A stretch of 64,000 nt of DNA from Lucifuga dentata (taxonomy: Eukaryota > Chordata > Actinopteri > Ophidiiformes > Bythitidae). A program made the translations under genes and the position numbers. Below the pieces are notes generated by a model. The model was not told the origin of the DNA. It saw only the letters and a program-made list of their open reading frames with translations, and made no database searches. The DNA lies in contig VXCM01001566.1 of NCBI GenBank assembly GCA_014773175.1, positions 59,963 through 123,962 on the forward strand. The letters run 5' to 3'. This document shows, one piece after another, positions 1 to 12,200 of this stretch (positions are counted from its first letter, which is position 1; each line of letters begins with the position of its first letter).

Positions 1-2354
1 AGCAAATCAGTGGAGAGGAGGCCGTCCAAAGCAGGGGTCAGTAGAGAAAGCAGCAGTGTTGACTTCAACAAGGTAACCTAAGCATAGTGTTGAGCAAGGA
101 AACATCATGGTGGAAGGGCCCATCACTCCATCAGTATTTATGCTTAGTTTCTGGATTTCTGCAGACATTTCAGCAAGCTGTGTTGCAAAACTGCCTGTAC
201 AAGAGCCACCATCACATACTCACTGGCTCTTCAGAGTTCAAGAAGAGGCATCTTCTGTCATTCCGTCCTTGCTTTCAGCTCTACCAGACAGAATTGATCA
301 TCAAAATAGAAGGCTGATTTAGTTATGTAACTGTGTTTGGTTTGGAAAATTCTGCTCTCTCTCATGGCCTTCATCCATCCACTTTTTTCATTCCCTTGTC
401 CATGAAATAAAAAGGCTGGCAGCCATAAGTAGTTATCATTATAAACCAACTAAAACAAGCTCTAGTGTTTATGAGTCAAAGAAAGAGGGTTGAAGTTAGT
501 CTTTACGGGAATGAAGAAATTTGTTGCCATCCTCAGGGCCGTATTTGGCATAGCACGAGAGCACAGATGGGTTCATGTGTTTACAAAAAATATCGTAGGA
601 ATCTTAACAATGGAGAGTCTTTGGTTAGTACCTTATAGATCTTCACGGAGCCACTACCTTTCTATGTCTGTTATTCTTTCTCATGACATCCAAACCTGCT
701 GCCATCCCCAATATCCTGCTTCTTAATCTGTGTTTGCACATCATTCAGTCCCACAATACTTGTTTTTTTTTTCTGCATCTTTTCTCTAGTTATATAATTC
801 CTCATTTTTCACTGGTTTCAGGTGGACATGAATTTCATGAAGAAGATCCCTCCTGGCGCTGAAGCTTCCAATGTGCTGGTGGGTGAAGTGGACTTCCTGG
901 AGAAGCCTATAATCGCCTTTGTACGACTATCCCCTGCAGTACTTATTACTGGGCTCACTGAGGTACCTGTGCCCACAAGGTACAGTAATTAAAGGTTAAA
1001 CTGTAACTAATTCTTTGAAAAAGGAGCTGTTTCAAGTAAATTGCCAAGTCAATTTGTTCTCTAAAGCTCTAGTTATACAGGACTAGCTTTTCCTGAAAAA
1101 CTCCTGTGATTAGTAAAATTTACAGAGGTTGCCTGTATCTATAATTCTGTGAGAATTTGCAGTTACCACTGTAGTCTTGTGATTCGTAAACTTATTGCTC
1201 TTCATGGGGTATTTTATGATGATGTGTCTTGTCCAAAGGTTTCTCTTCTTGCTTTTGGGTCCCCATGGAAAAGGGCCTCAGTACCATGAGATTGGCAGAT
1301 CCATGGCCACGCTCATGACAGATGAGGTGAGAAAAGGAATGATGTGCAATGTGGATGATAAACTATGCACACAAGTTCACATTCGTGCATATAATTTGAG
1401 ATTTCACAGTCTTAAATATTTATTTTTTTTTAAATCAGCTTTGAGACTGATTTTTTTTTTCCTGAAATTTAGGATGTATGCTGGGCTAGTAAATTTTGTT
1501 TGATTTGTTGCCCTCTCCTTCAGCGTTAGGTCAATTAGGCCTTGATGTCAGCAATTAAACATGTCTTTGGAGAGATTTTTGATAACTCCTGATAATATTC
1601 ATTATGGCTTTGTAGATTTTCCATGATGTGGCATATAAGGCCAAAGACAGAACTGATCTTCTCTCTGGGATAGATGAGTTTCTGGATCAAGTGACTGTCC
1701 TTCCTCCTGGAGAATGGGACTCCACAATCCGGATTGAGCCCCCCAAGAATGTCCCATCCCAGGTGAGTCCTTCACTCTGTCATAAACTGTATAACATGTT
1801 CTTAGTGCATAATATATACATTATGTAACTGTCAATTGCTGAAAACTTTGAAGTTCAATATAAACAACACCACTGAATGTAGATATAGCCTTGTAACCTG
1901 AAGCCTAGAAGAGCTTTTTAATGGGCTTTTCTGTGCTGTAGACTGTCCATACCACAATAATCACACTGACAGTGCCCCCCAGTGGACATAGGGCATCACA
2001 ACAACATGATGAAGGGATTGCATTAACATAGTGATTATCATTCTTCGTCCTGGGGAGCCACAGCACATTTTCTACCCACACCTGATTAGCTAAATCAGGT
2101 GTATTCAGTCAAACAGGACCTGAGAGGCTCCAACTCTTGATCATAAGAGCCAGCTGAGATGGAAAATATGCAGCGCTGTGGCTCCTGAGGACCAGGAATG
2201 ACCACTGTATTAACATATACTTCTAAATTTGATCACTCGTTTACCTGCAGGTGAAGAGGAAGATGGCACCCCAGCCCAATGGCAATGCTCCTGCTGGAGA
2301 GCCAGAAAAGGAAGAGGAGCAGCTTGCAGGACCTGAGCTGCAGAGGACTGGGAG
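1..2354 (+). CDS. slc4a7: slc4a7 exons for the cytosolic N-terminal domain (C-terminal part)
   Basis: The first five coding exons in the window (residues 1-190 of the visible protein). The first, 1-72, is basic and serine-rich (ends ESSSVDFNK) and falls in the region that is alternatively spliced in NBCn paralogues, so it may be a cassette. Exons 2-4 carry the well-conserved core: [18 protein letters not shown], the segment [20 protein letters not shown], and the block beginning [20 protein letters not shown]. Exon 5 (2251-2354) is the variable proline/glutamate-rich linker that ends GPELQRTGR just before the membrane domain. Phases 0, 2, 0, 0, 2 at successive exon ends agree with the next acceptors. 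Confidence 0.9.
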
Positions 2355-3148
2355 GTGAGTATGAAAGAGTACCTCTCTGTGGCACTGTGTATGTTGATGA
2401 TCGGTTTAATAATAGTAAAATTAGATTTTTCACTCGTGTGTCCCTCCTGATATACATCAAGATACCTTTTGGCGTGTTCTACACCACGGAACATTACATG
2501 ATTATTTGTGTAGAAATGTTATTATATGACAGTATATGAATATAATATGCATAAGTAAAAATTTATAACTCCTTAATACACAAAGTTAAGAATTTATAAT
2601 ATCGCTTGCTCCCTACACAAGTATGTTGGTATGTATGTTGACTTTGAAATATTTGATCATTAAAATGTGTCCTTTCAAACAAAAAGGCAGTGCTTTACCA
2701 GAGGCATAACAATAGATAAAAAGCCTTTGAGAAGGAAAATAAAATATCTTAGATTACAATAAAGTTAAATAAAATCAAAGTAGTTAAAAAAAAGGATAAA
2801 GGAAGACACTGAGCTGTTTAAGTGCATCCTGTGATAATGATCAAACAGGCCAAGCACACCTTAGAGACCAAAGGTTTCTGTAAAACCTGACTTTTTTATT
2901 TAAATGTTTTTAATTCAGCCTGTGATGTTTCTGATTGCAGACTGTGGAACAACAGTCTATAATATGTAAAAATCTCCAAAATATAAAGTTTATTTGATTC
3001 ATCACTACCTTATGTTTGTAATGATACATCCCTATTCTGCTCTGAACCACGGATGCTGACATTTATGGATAATTCATGCTGAGTCCCTAGAGTCTTGGCC
3101 ACACAGGAAATAGCATGAGTCTATTTGAGGTCTCAATCATCACACCTA

Positions 3149-3188
<40 letters not shown>

Positions 3189-6100
3189 GCATGCACATCA
3201 AGCTCTGCATTATTTACAGATTCACTTTCCTTTTCACCACTGTTATAAAAGGCCACAGGGGTGCAAAAATGTACAAAGAGTTAATGTAAAGAAAGCCATA
3301 GCATCGGGAGGGACTGAATAAAAAAGACATTGAGGGGTTGTGGATAGAGGCAGGCTATGGGGAAAGACGAAATGAGCTCACTGCAGAGCAATATAACAGG
3401 TGTCAGACAAAACAGAGGAAGGTGTATTATGTGAAAATGGATTTCAAAAAATAAAAATAGAAAAGTACAACCTTTACAGCTTCACCTGTAAAGGTGAAGC
3501 TCAAACAGAGGAAGGTAGGGAAGGATATGTTTCAACTAGACTGTGACAGTGATTGTGCCATCTAGGCTTGGACATGGATATTGTTAAAAATATACATAAA
3601 TTTCTTATAAATTATAATGACTCCCATGTTCCCATGTCATTCCTGGTCTGGTCTGATATTATTGTATATCCAACCAAAAATGAAAATTCAAGCAGAAAAA
3701 ACTTTTCTTCTTCCAGGATATTTGGAGGCCTTATCCTGGACATCAAGCGGAAGGCTCCATTCTACTGGAGCGACATCAGAGACTCCTTAAGTCTGCAGTG
3801 TCTAGCATCCATCCTGTTCCTTTACTGCGCCTGCATGTCACCTGTCATTACCTTCGGAGGTCTGCTCGGGGAGGCAACTAAAGGCAACATAGTGAGTGGA
3901 ACAGATGGGTGATTGAGTCGGTGCTTGTGCTTTTGATGACCCCAGTGAAAATTAAATCCCCAGCCCGATCAGTGTAAGTGCTGCAATCCACTTAGTGAGC
4001 TACACCAAAACTAGAATAATTTGTTCTCAGAGGTTTTATTCAGCTACGACTTCATTCTGTCTCTCTCTCTTGTTTTTTTTTTCCTTAGATGACTTTCTAT
4101 AGGCCAGTGGTATCTATATATCAGTGCCGTAGACACAGTCTGTGTGCTGGTGTGTATAATGTGTCTGAGTAACCTCAACAGGTACTAGCTGCACAAGAAT
4201 ATGACTTCATACAAAAGAAGTGGAGTGGATGGAAAAATCTGAGTAGTTTATGTTGTCACTCCCATGCACCTCATCTCTTTTTCTCCACCAGACTTTCCCT
4301 GTCTAGCCTCCTTTGTGTGGCTTTAACTCTCCCACCATCCTGTTCTTGTGCCCTCACTCTGTTCCTCTCCTTTTTGTCTGCAGAGTGCCATAGAGTCTCT
4401 ATTTGGGGCATCACTGACAGGAATAGCCTACTCCCTTTTTGCGGGCCAGCCGCTGACGATACTTGGCAGCACAGGGCCTGTTTTAGTCTTTGAGAAGATC
4501 CTCTTCAAGTTCTGCAGGTGAGATTTCTTTTGACACAATGAAAATTTCAGAATACTGATAAGATTAACTAGTCTCCAAAGGAGATCATTCTAAGCATGTG
4601 TATACCTCTGCTCATTCTCATCCATGTTACCTTTTTCTTCTCCTTCCCAGTGACTACGGCCTCTCCTATCTGTCATTGCGGACCAGCATTGGCCTGTGGA
4701 CTGCTTTCCTCTGTATTGTCCTGGTGGCCACAGATGCAAGCTCCCTGGTTTGCTACATCACCCGATTTACAGAGGAGGCCTTTGCTGCTCTCATTTGCAT
4801 TATCTTCATTTATGAGGCTCTGGAGAAGCTCTTCCACCTGGGAGAACATTATCCAGTCAACATGCACAACGATTTGGACAATCTCACCTTGTATTCGTAA
4901 GCACTGAGATTCCAGCTAAATTTGTATTTGGATTTTAGCTCCAGTGACGAAGTTGAGATGAATATTTTTCTTCATTAATAAAGGAAAGTGCTTCTCAAAG
5001 AATCTGTTCTCTTGATCATAGGTGTCAGTGCTCTCCACCAGCTAATGCCTCAGCTGAGGTCATGCAGGTGTGGAACCAGACAGGATACAGCCCAGACTCC
5101 ATCCCATGGAACAGTCTCAATGTTTCGGTGAGACCGGCATACAGCGACCTCCAGTATGATAGGCAATATGCACACACCCAGGAGCAAACTTTAATTCACC
5201 ACGTTCATCTTTTGCTCTAGATGTGTAAGCTGCTTCACGGGGAGTTTGTGGGGTCAGCCTGTGGTCACCATGGACCCTACATCCCAGATGTTCTCTTCTG
5301 GTCCATTATTCTCTTCTTCACCACTTTCTTCCTGTCATCTTTCCTTAAGCAGTTCAAGACAGAAAGATACTTCCCCACTAAGGTGAGATGTCTATTAATC
5401 CACCATTAAAACCATAAATGATAGCTTTGATCGGAGTGATGTTTTGTATTTCATACTGTTTTATGAAATGTGTATGTATATGCATGTGAATAGGGAGTTT
5501 GTGTAGGTACCTGAGCATGAAAGTGCATTGTAGACTTTGGTTAATATCTCTCACTTCGCTCTGTGCAAATGTTTCATCAGTCATTAGTATGCAGTAGCAG
5601 TCATATGTCCCAAAAGAAACGAGCTTCTCACATCCTCCACACAGTACCAGCCAGTCTGTTATCACTTGGTGTTCTATGTAGGTGGGTGTTGGCATTGTCT
5701 GAATTATTCCACGTTTACTTTTGACACAAATGAAGTTCATGTTGAATCTTATAAGTAATGAGTAAGAAGACTGTGGTTCTACTGCAGCAGCTTCTCTGTA
5801 ATTGTTTGTAACAGGTTGAATTTGAAAGAGTTACAGTAGAAAATAGTATGCAAGCACCACCGAAATCCCTAAATAAATAATTTCAATTTATTCATTTCTT
5901 ACATTTGTGTTTGTGTGTGTGTTAACACAGGTGCGTTCCACCATCAGTGATTTTGCTGTGTTTATAACCATCATGATCATGGTTTTAGTGGACTATCTGA
6001 TGGGGATCCCATCCCCTAAGCTCAATGTTCCTGACCGCTTTGAGGTAAGCAACTTTTGCATCTATGTCAAAATGATAACATGGGGACTTGTAGAAAAAAT

Positions 6101-9100
6101 GTAAACTATGCATTGTAAAAAAAAAAAATATATATCATTCTTTTATGCTTCATATACTAAGTGTATGACATCTCTTCTCTGTAGCCAACATCAAAGAACC
6201 GAGGATGGCTGATGGACCCATTAGGAGAAAACCCCTGGTGGACGTTGCTGGTGGCAGCACTTCCTGCTCTCCTCTGCACCATCCTCATCTTTATGGACCA
6301 GCAGATCACCGCTGTCATTATCAACCGCAAGGAGCACAAGCTCAAGGTCAGAAGGCTTGCATTAAAAAAATTAAAAAATAGGCTTGTTGTATCTCTGGTT
6401 GTGTTTCCAGACCCAGTCTTTTGTCAGCAACTAGTATTGAAGCTTCTTTTCTGTATTATAGGTATAGCACTGTAGTTTCAGTGTATTGTAAAGATTGTTT
6501 AACGCAGGTATTTTTAAAGCCTGATGGTTCAAATGATTCCAGATATGAATGGACAAATTTATTTTTTAGTGATTATGCTCTTTTACATTTTCCCTTGTTT
6601 TTGGATAATACAGTATACGTACTCCTTAGGAACAACAACAACAACAAACAAACAAACAACAACAACAAAAAGCCTCATGTCAGTCTCTGCCTCTTTTGCT
6701 CACACTTACTTGTGATCTTGGTCTCCCTGCAGAAAGGATGTGGCTACCACCTGGACTTGTTGGTAGTGTCGCTAATGCTGGGTGTGTGCTCCATCCTGGG
6801 TCTGCCGTGGTTTGTTGCTGCCACTGTCCTCTCCATTTCCCACGTAAACAGCCTGAAGGTGGAGTCTGGATGCTCTGCGCCAGGAGAGCAGCCCAAGTTT
6901 CTGGGCATCCGGGAGCAGCGTGTCACTGGGTTCATGATCTTTGTCCTTATGGGATGTTCTGTATTCATGACTTCAGCGCTCAAGGTGAGAGGGTGAAACA
7001 CTGGAAAAGGGTTGGATAAAGCAAAGACATCTGACTGTTTCTTGATCCATTTGCGCTCTATTTTTTGTGCTTACAGTTGTTAGTAACATTTCATTACGTA
7101 GGGATTTAGGGATAATCTACCATTGCCCACATTCAAAATGACAGTAAATGAGAAGGTTGCCTCAGTGTCAAAAGTGTGGTTTGTGTGGGTTGCTACCCAT
7201 TAAATATGCTGGCATTGTTTGTTCTACTGAAAGTATCTGTGTACATCATGTGCCTTTCTAGTACTATAAGTTGAATAATTTGTACTGTTTTATACAGATT
7301 TTTCATTTTTCATTATTAAGACTTTTTAATCATCTTGGTGATTTCAGGTCAAATTTACAATTGGTCAAAAATTAAGCACTGGGACTTTAAATCAACTGTT
7401 TCTTAAAAAAAAAAAAAAATCTTGAAACTTTTCATTGAAAATGGTTCAAAACAGTGAAAATATGTTGCTTCACTTATACTCTTTTACAGTTTATTCCTAT
7501 GCCAGTCCTATATGGCGTCTTTCTCTACATGGGTGTCTCTTCGCTGAAAGGCATTCAAGTAAGTCTCTGCTCTGTTGGTCTTTGAAGATAATATGCCCTT
7601 TTTTTTTAAATAAAATTAAGAGCTGTTAGTAATGAAAAGCGTGCCCATTGTAATTCAAAACCCATGACCTCATGATTCAGAATCCTTGAAAGCTTTTGAT
7701 ATAAATCATCTCTTCCTTCCTTGTCTTTTCAGTCCTTTTCATGTTTATTCCTTTTCTGTCTTTAGTTTTTTGACCGTATCAAGCTGTTTGGCATGCCAGC
7801 CAAGCACCAGCCCGACCTGATCTACCTACGCTATATACCTCTGTGGAAGGTGCATGTCTTCACTCTGGTGCAGCTCACCTGTCTGGTTCTGCTTTGGGTC
7901 ATCAAGGCCTCTGCAGCAGCTGTTGTATTCCCTATGATGGTAATGGTCTGAAACATCTTGTCATACACTGTCACACACTGTCACTTCAACTGTTAAAGAT
8001 GTAGAAATAGACGCGTTCAGTTTCACAGACTCAAGGTACCACTGTCACACCACGCTGGTTTTTGTTGGAGTATGCTGCTGCTATAATAGGATTCATTGAA
8101 ATTATTTCTAAGCTCACTATAATACATACGCTAACTCATATTCATGATTGCCTGTTGGCCAAAATAAGAACATCACTGACAAAGATGATATTGCATTAAA
8201 AATGACTTCAGTTAAAAAAAAAAAAAAAANAAAAAAAAAAAAAAGAGATATGATTTTTCTCTCTCCGTTCAGGTTCTGGCACTGGTCTTTGTCCGAAAGC
8301 TTCTAGACTTCTTCTTTACCAAGAGAGAGCTGAGCTGGCTGGATGACTTGATGCCAGAAAACAAGAAGAAAAAAGAGGATGATAAGAAAAAGAAAGCATG
8401 TGAAAAACTGGTAAAGCCACCAGGAGACAAATATTGTCAGTTTCAGGTTATTTGAACATAAAGCACCATGATCTCGTAATCACATGTGAAAGATGACATG
8501 GAAATGACATGTCACACCAAACCACTGTTTTAGCAGGATGTGCAGCACTGCTGTCACAGTTGGTTTTTAATTTAAACTCACCTACTATTGTTGTCGTCAC
8601 TCAGGAAGAAGAGTCCAGGCTGCAGAAAGAAGAGGAGATGGAACTGAAGGTCAACTCGGACCCACTCAACAGCCCAGTAACAAAACTGCCAGAGAGGTTA
8701 GTGGTGCCTTCCATAAACACACCGACTGTACAAAACAGCACTTTATTATAATGCTTTGTGACCATCATACTGTATTTGTATTATAGTTGAATTATCACTC
8801 AAACAGTTAAGTTTATTGTATTTTATGAATTGTACGCCACTGTTATTCTCAGGGATAACTGAATTAAACAAATCAAAACCTTTGGTTTTGATATGACTAT
8901 TTGAAGAGAATTGGTTCTGCAAGTGCCCCAAATGTGATATAGCTATAGAAACATAATTTTTCTATGTTTCTTGAGATATTAACCTGGGGGAAAATATAGT
9001 ATGAACTGTCCTGCATCTGTCTCACTAATTTGAGTCTACTCAAATTAGTCTACTTGTCTACTCCCTCTTTATGTGTTTTCTGTGTTTATATACTGTATGT

Positions 9101-9923
9101 GTGTTTGCATTTTGGCACATAGTTCTGATCGTGATATTTTGGTTATAAATATCTCTGATGCAGTTGCCAAAATCATACAGCTAGCTATGCAGTCTCTTGG
9201 AGGTTGCAGAGCAGCTGCTGTTTGCAACTACTATGCTGTGGTAATGTAACTTTGACTACAAAACTGTAAAGATAGCTCAGTGTCACCTGTGATGATTATC
9301 TATCTGGTCATATGTGAAATTATCTGAAAGAAGTGGCTGTCTGAAAGGTAGAAATCATCTTACAGTACATGTATTAGACATATTATGTATGAGAGTTATT
9401 TGGTTAATATATGTGAAACCACTGTAAGTACAGGTCTGCACAGAATGCAATCTTTGGATATTACAGGATGATTGCACAAGCCAGAAGACACTGGTTAATT
9501 TTCATTTACCCATGTGTACAAAATATAATTCATCACTGATTTAATTTGATCATTACAATTGAAAACTTCATATTAATTCCAGCATAATATTGTCAAATGT
9601 TGCCTAGAATTGTTCAGATGAGAGCTGCATATATTAACATGGTCCTCCCATACTGTAGGCTCAGTCATAACACAGCTTGGTGTTAAAATCATGCTCTTAG
9701 AGCATTGTGAATGAAGCACCATCACCCTTCTACCTGACAAAATCTCACATCTGCAGCTGCTCTCCACCCTTTTCCTCCATTGTGTTGGCACCAAGATTAA
9801 TCTCTTCTCCATCTGTCTCCCCCTCCGTCTGTGTGTAACAGCCAAGAGAAGGTGGCTTGCGTTAGAGTCGACATCACCCCAGATACAATGGGAGCAGGTT
9901 CTGCTGCTGAGACCTTCTTGTGA
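1..9923 (+). CDS. slc4a7: Sodium-bicarbonate cotransporter, SLC4A7/NBCn1-like (5' partial, 18 exons)
   Basis: Plasma-membrane Na+/HCO3- cotransporter that loads base and helps set cytosolic pH. Coding exons read from splice sites: <1-72, 822-979, 1239-1326, 1616-1762, 2251-2354, 3717-3891, 4384-4517, 4651-4896, 5022-5127, 5221-5382, 5931-6044, 6185-6346, 6733-6984, 7490-7558, 7766-7939, 8273-8410, 8605-8696, 9842-9923. All junctions are GT-AG and keep phase, giving 824 residues plus TGA at 9921-9923. SLC4A7 is favoured over SLC4A8/A10 by the stretches [15 protein letters not shown] and DLIYLRY, by PLWKVH, and by a C-terminal PDZ ligand (ETFL here; ETSL in mammalian NBCn1 as I recall it). Family assignment is very secure; the paralogue is likely but needs a tree. 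Mammalian NBCn1 has roughly 1,200 residues, so about 400 N-terminal residues and the promoter lie left of the window. Confidence 0.93.
2021..2215. mobile_element. hAT-like MITE with 8-bp target duplication in an slc4a7 intron
   Basis: The element spans about 2029-2207. Its ends are imperfect inverted repeats: the left reads roughly AGTGATTATCATTCTTCGTCC and the reverse of the right reads CAGTGGTCATTCCTGGTCC. Both continue into an inverted GAGCCACAGC motif. It is flanked by CATTAACA (2021-2028) and TATTAACA (2208-2215), an 8-bp duplication with one mismatch, the size typical of hAT elements. A central palindrome (CACCTGATT / AATCAGGTG) sits near 2079-2101. No coding capacity. It lies between the exons ending at 1762 and starting at 2251 and only 36 bp before the latter. 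Confidence 0.65.
3153..3187. repeat. (CA)n microsatellite
   Basis: About 17 uninterrupted CA units in the long slc4a7 intron between exons 2251-2354 and 3717-3891. The intron otherwise shows AT-rich unique sequence and the palindrome pair at 3471-3501. Confidence 0.95.
3717..8410 (+). CDS. slc4a7: slc4a7 exons for the transmembrane transport domain
   Basis: Eleven exons encode the SLC4 membrane domain, visible residues 191-767, starting [15 protein letters not shown] and ending in the lysine-rich run after SWLDDLMPE. Features seen: the large extracellular loop (about residues 376-424) with four cysteines (376, 378, 412, 424) and three N-glycosylation sequons (N383-A-S, N393-Q-T, N408-V-S), as expected for Na+-coupled SLC4 carriers; the KLKK stilbene-reactive type motif at the junction of exons 6185-6346 and 6733-6984; and the block [10 protein letters not shown]. 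No frameshift or stop interrupts the domain. The intron before 8273 contains an A-run with one N (8230), only about 40 bp upstream of the acceptor. Confidence 0.93.
8605..9923 (+). CDS. slc4a7: slc4a7 C-terminal tail exons with PDZ-type ending
   Basis: Exon 8605-8696 encodes an acidic, charged tail ([17 protein letters not shown] and onward to KLPE), leaving two bases that join exon 9842-9923. The terminal exon reads [20 protein letters not shown] and ends AAETFL, then TGA. The last four residues fit the class I PDZ ligand pattern (S/T-x-L) used by NBCn1 to bind scaffold proteins. The acceptor is a pyrimidine-rich tract ending AACAG at 9841. The tail is much less conserved than the membrane domain, so the end position rests on phase, the splice signals and the ETxL ending. 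Confidence 0.8.
9123..9249 (+). CDS. Possible alternative terminal exon of slc4a7 (INISD type)
   Basis: Inside the last intron, after a possible acceptor ending CATAG at 9122, a frame compatible with exon 8605-8696 reads [20 protein letters not shown] and continues to TAA at 9247-9249. SLC4A8 and SLC4A10 proteins have a C-terminal segment containing INISDEM followed by a lysine, and those genes are known to make both PDZ-ending and non-PDZ tails. The match here is only about five identical residues plus spacing, and the acceptor lacks a strong pyrimidine tract. It could be a real alternative 3' end without PDZ ligand, a decayed exon, or chance. Confidence 0.3.
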
Positions 9924-11521
9924 TAAAGGAGGCCTTCTTTGCCTTGTGATCTCTTGTCCCACACAACTCTTTACCCCTCAGGTGGGCGACATGTTAGTGG
10001 GGAATGAGGCGTAAAGCTGGAGCAGCACAACCTGCCTGGTGTCTTCCTTTCTTTAGGGTGGCAAGCAAGCTCCCTATGTCTTGCCTCCAGTACATGTACT
10101 GCCATGCAGTAACGTGCACATCCCTGAGAAATGAAAGCTGTCAGCATCTACTGAAGTGGACTGTTTTGGAATCTAAATCGCAGATGCCAAATGAAGGAGC
10201 CTCTCTGGTGGAGAGCTTGGACAGTTGTTGTGAATGTTTGAGTATAATTGTAAAAGTATATTTTAATTTGAGTTTTGCTGTTTTTTTCCCTCCTCATTAT
10301 TTTACATGGTCATAGTACTGTACACGGTTGGGTTCATTGCAGCTCACATACTGTTAATTGTCATGTAGCGTTTTGTCTGCCGTCTCATCCGTGTTTTGGG
10401 TCGGATGAAGAACTTTACACGTAACTACACCAGCTTCAAAACTCATTTTATTCTAACCATTCAGGTGCTGACTGATTATAAGTCATAATTAGTGTGGTGC
10501 AACTGACACACAAACCAAAAAGGAGGTACGCTCAGAAAGATACCATTCCTACTGTTACTGCCACCACTACTCCATCTGTGTGTGTAGTGTTTGCTCAGCT
10601 ATCATCTCTCCTGTCTTCAGGGGGAAACTCAGTATTGATGTTGCTGCTCAAAAATTGGCCAGTTGATTTCACAGTAGACCTCACTGTTCTTATGTGCTGT
10701 TATAGAAATATTGTTGTGTGTGTAACGTGTTCAATTCAGTCATATCATTATAGAAGAATCTACTTCTGCTGCAGAGGCCACATGAAGTCTTGGTACCGTA
10801 CAGTAAGCACTTTGCGTTTGCTACTAGAGTTTATTACCTACACTGGTTGATAGTGTATTAAATTTGGAAAAGTTATTTCTTTTCCCATATTATAGAGCTG
10901 ATGTTCAAATGTAATTTAGGGAACTCAGGAATCTGGTATGATTTCTGACTGTGGTCACTCAGTATATTTGCCGCAAATTTAAAAATTACTGTCCAGTTTG
11001 TTTTTTCATGACTGCTAACACAGCTGTTTTAATATAATACTGTAAAGTATAAATGAAAGTGTTTATGACCCCCAGTTAGTTACGCTGTTCTACCCTTTCA
11101 CTGTGTTTGTTATAGTGTGTGCTGTAAAGATAAATTGGTATGTTTAGATTACACATTTTATCATTTCTGTGGTACATGTGGAAACTATATTCTATGAAGT
11201 TGTTCTTATTTGGCTAAGTACAGTCCTGTTTTAGCAATAAGTATTCCATACCATGCAATGTATGGATTAATGAACCTAGCTAATACAGTTATGAGGCGGT
11301 AACTGTGTGTGTTTCATTGGCTCTCTCTGTGTGTGTGTGTGCGTGTGCATGTGCATGTGGCTGCAGTAACAATGAAAGCTGATGTGCCGTGTCAAAGCTA
11401 TTTATGTGTAAGATTTGTATTGATTATTTAAGTGTTCAAAACACGTGTACAGGTAGAAATGTGGCACATAAATGCCAAAGACAAACAATCACCTTTCCAC
11501 AGTGAATCCACCCACACGCCG
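9924..11521 (+). other. slc4a7 downstream sequence, probable 3' UTR
   Basis: AT-rich unique sequence after the stop codon with no open frame that resembles a known protein. It probably belongs to the 3' UTR. A (TG)-rich patch lies near 11329-11360. No AATAAA close to the stop is convincing. Confidence 0.4.
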
Positions 11522-12200
11522 CATGGCCAAAAGTATGTGGACACCCAGACATTGCATCCATAGAACATTTTATTCCAAAACCAAGGGAATTAATATGGAA
11601 TTGGTTCCCCTTTGCTGCTATAACAACCTCCACTCTACTGGATTTTGGAATATGGCTGCTTGGACACCAAACTCACCAGACCATTTGTTTCTGGGCTTTT
11701 CTTTGTGCGGGGGGGNGGGGGGGGGGGGACATTGTTGTGTCAGGAAAGGGCCCTCCTCAAACTGCTGCCACAAATTTGAAAACACCCTGTTGTGTAAAAT
11801 GTCATGTTACGCTGCAGTGTAACTCATCAAAAATATGTATAGATATTAAATCCGCACAACTATTTTTTCAGTAATCATAGATCAAAGAGCTATCTTAAAA
11901 ATTAGTATGTTTAGAAAATGTAACGTAGACATCAAGTGCTGCAGATAAAGTTTCAGGTGAATTTTACATCTTCCTTGCCTCACAGGCGCTCCCCTCCTCC
12001 TCCTCCTCCTCCCCTCCTACTGCCACTAATGAACTCACAGATGCACCTGCTCATTTTTCAGACTCAACTTCAGTGAAAAGTTAATTCTTGATTTAAAAAG
12101 TGACACAAACACTAGAGTTGTGTGATTCAGTGCAGAAAACTAATGCACATGAAAGATAAATTCCACTATATAGGACCATCCACATACTTTTGACTGTGTA
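11522..12200. mobile_element. MITE-like DNA transposon copy, ends CAAAAGTATGTGGA
   Basis: The left end near 11525 reads GGCCAAAAGTATGTGGACAC and the right end near 12180-12196 is its inverted partner (CCACATACTTTTGAC). The interior starting TTTATTCCAAAACCAAGGG is a sequence I recognise as widespread in teleost genomes. About 0.68 kb, no transposase. A G-run with one N (11716) and a (TCC)n patch near 11996-12012 interrupt it. Superfamily not assigned. Confidence 0.6.

Noticed and set aside
1195..1503. 102-codon frame starting MLFMGYFMM
   Set aside because: It is slc4a7 exon 1239-1326 plus flanking intron; the phase and splice sites define the real exon.
6421..6996. 191-codon open frame, the longest in the window
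   Set aside because: It is the slc4a7 exon 6733-6984 with the preceding intron read through; the true exon starts at the CAG acceptor at 6732.
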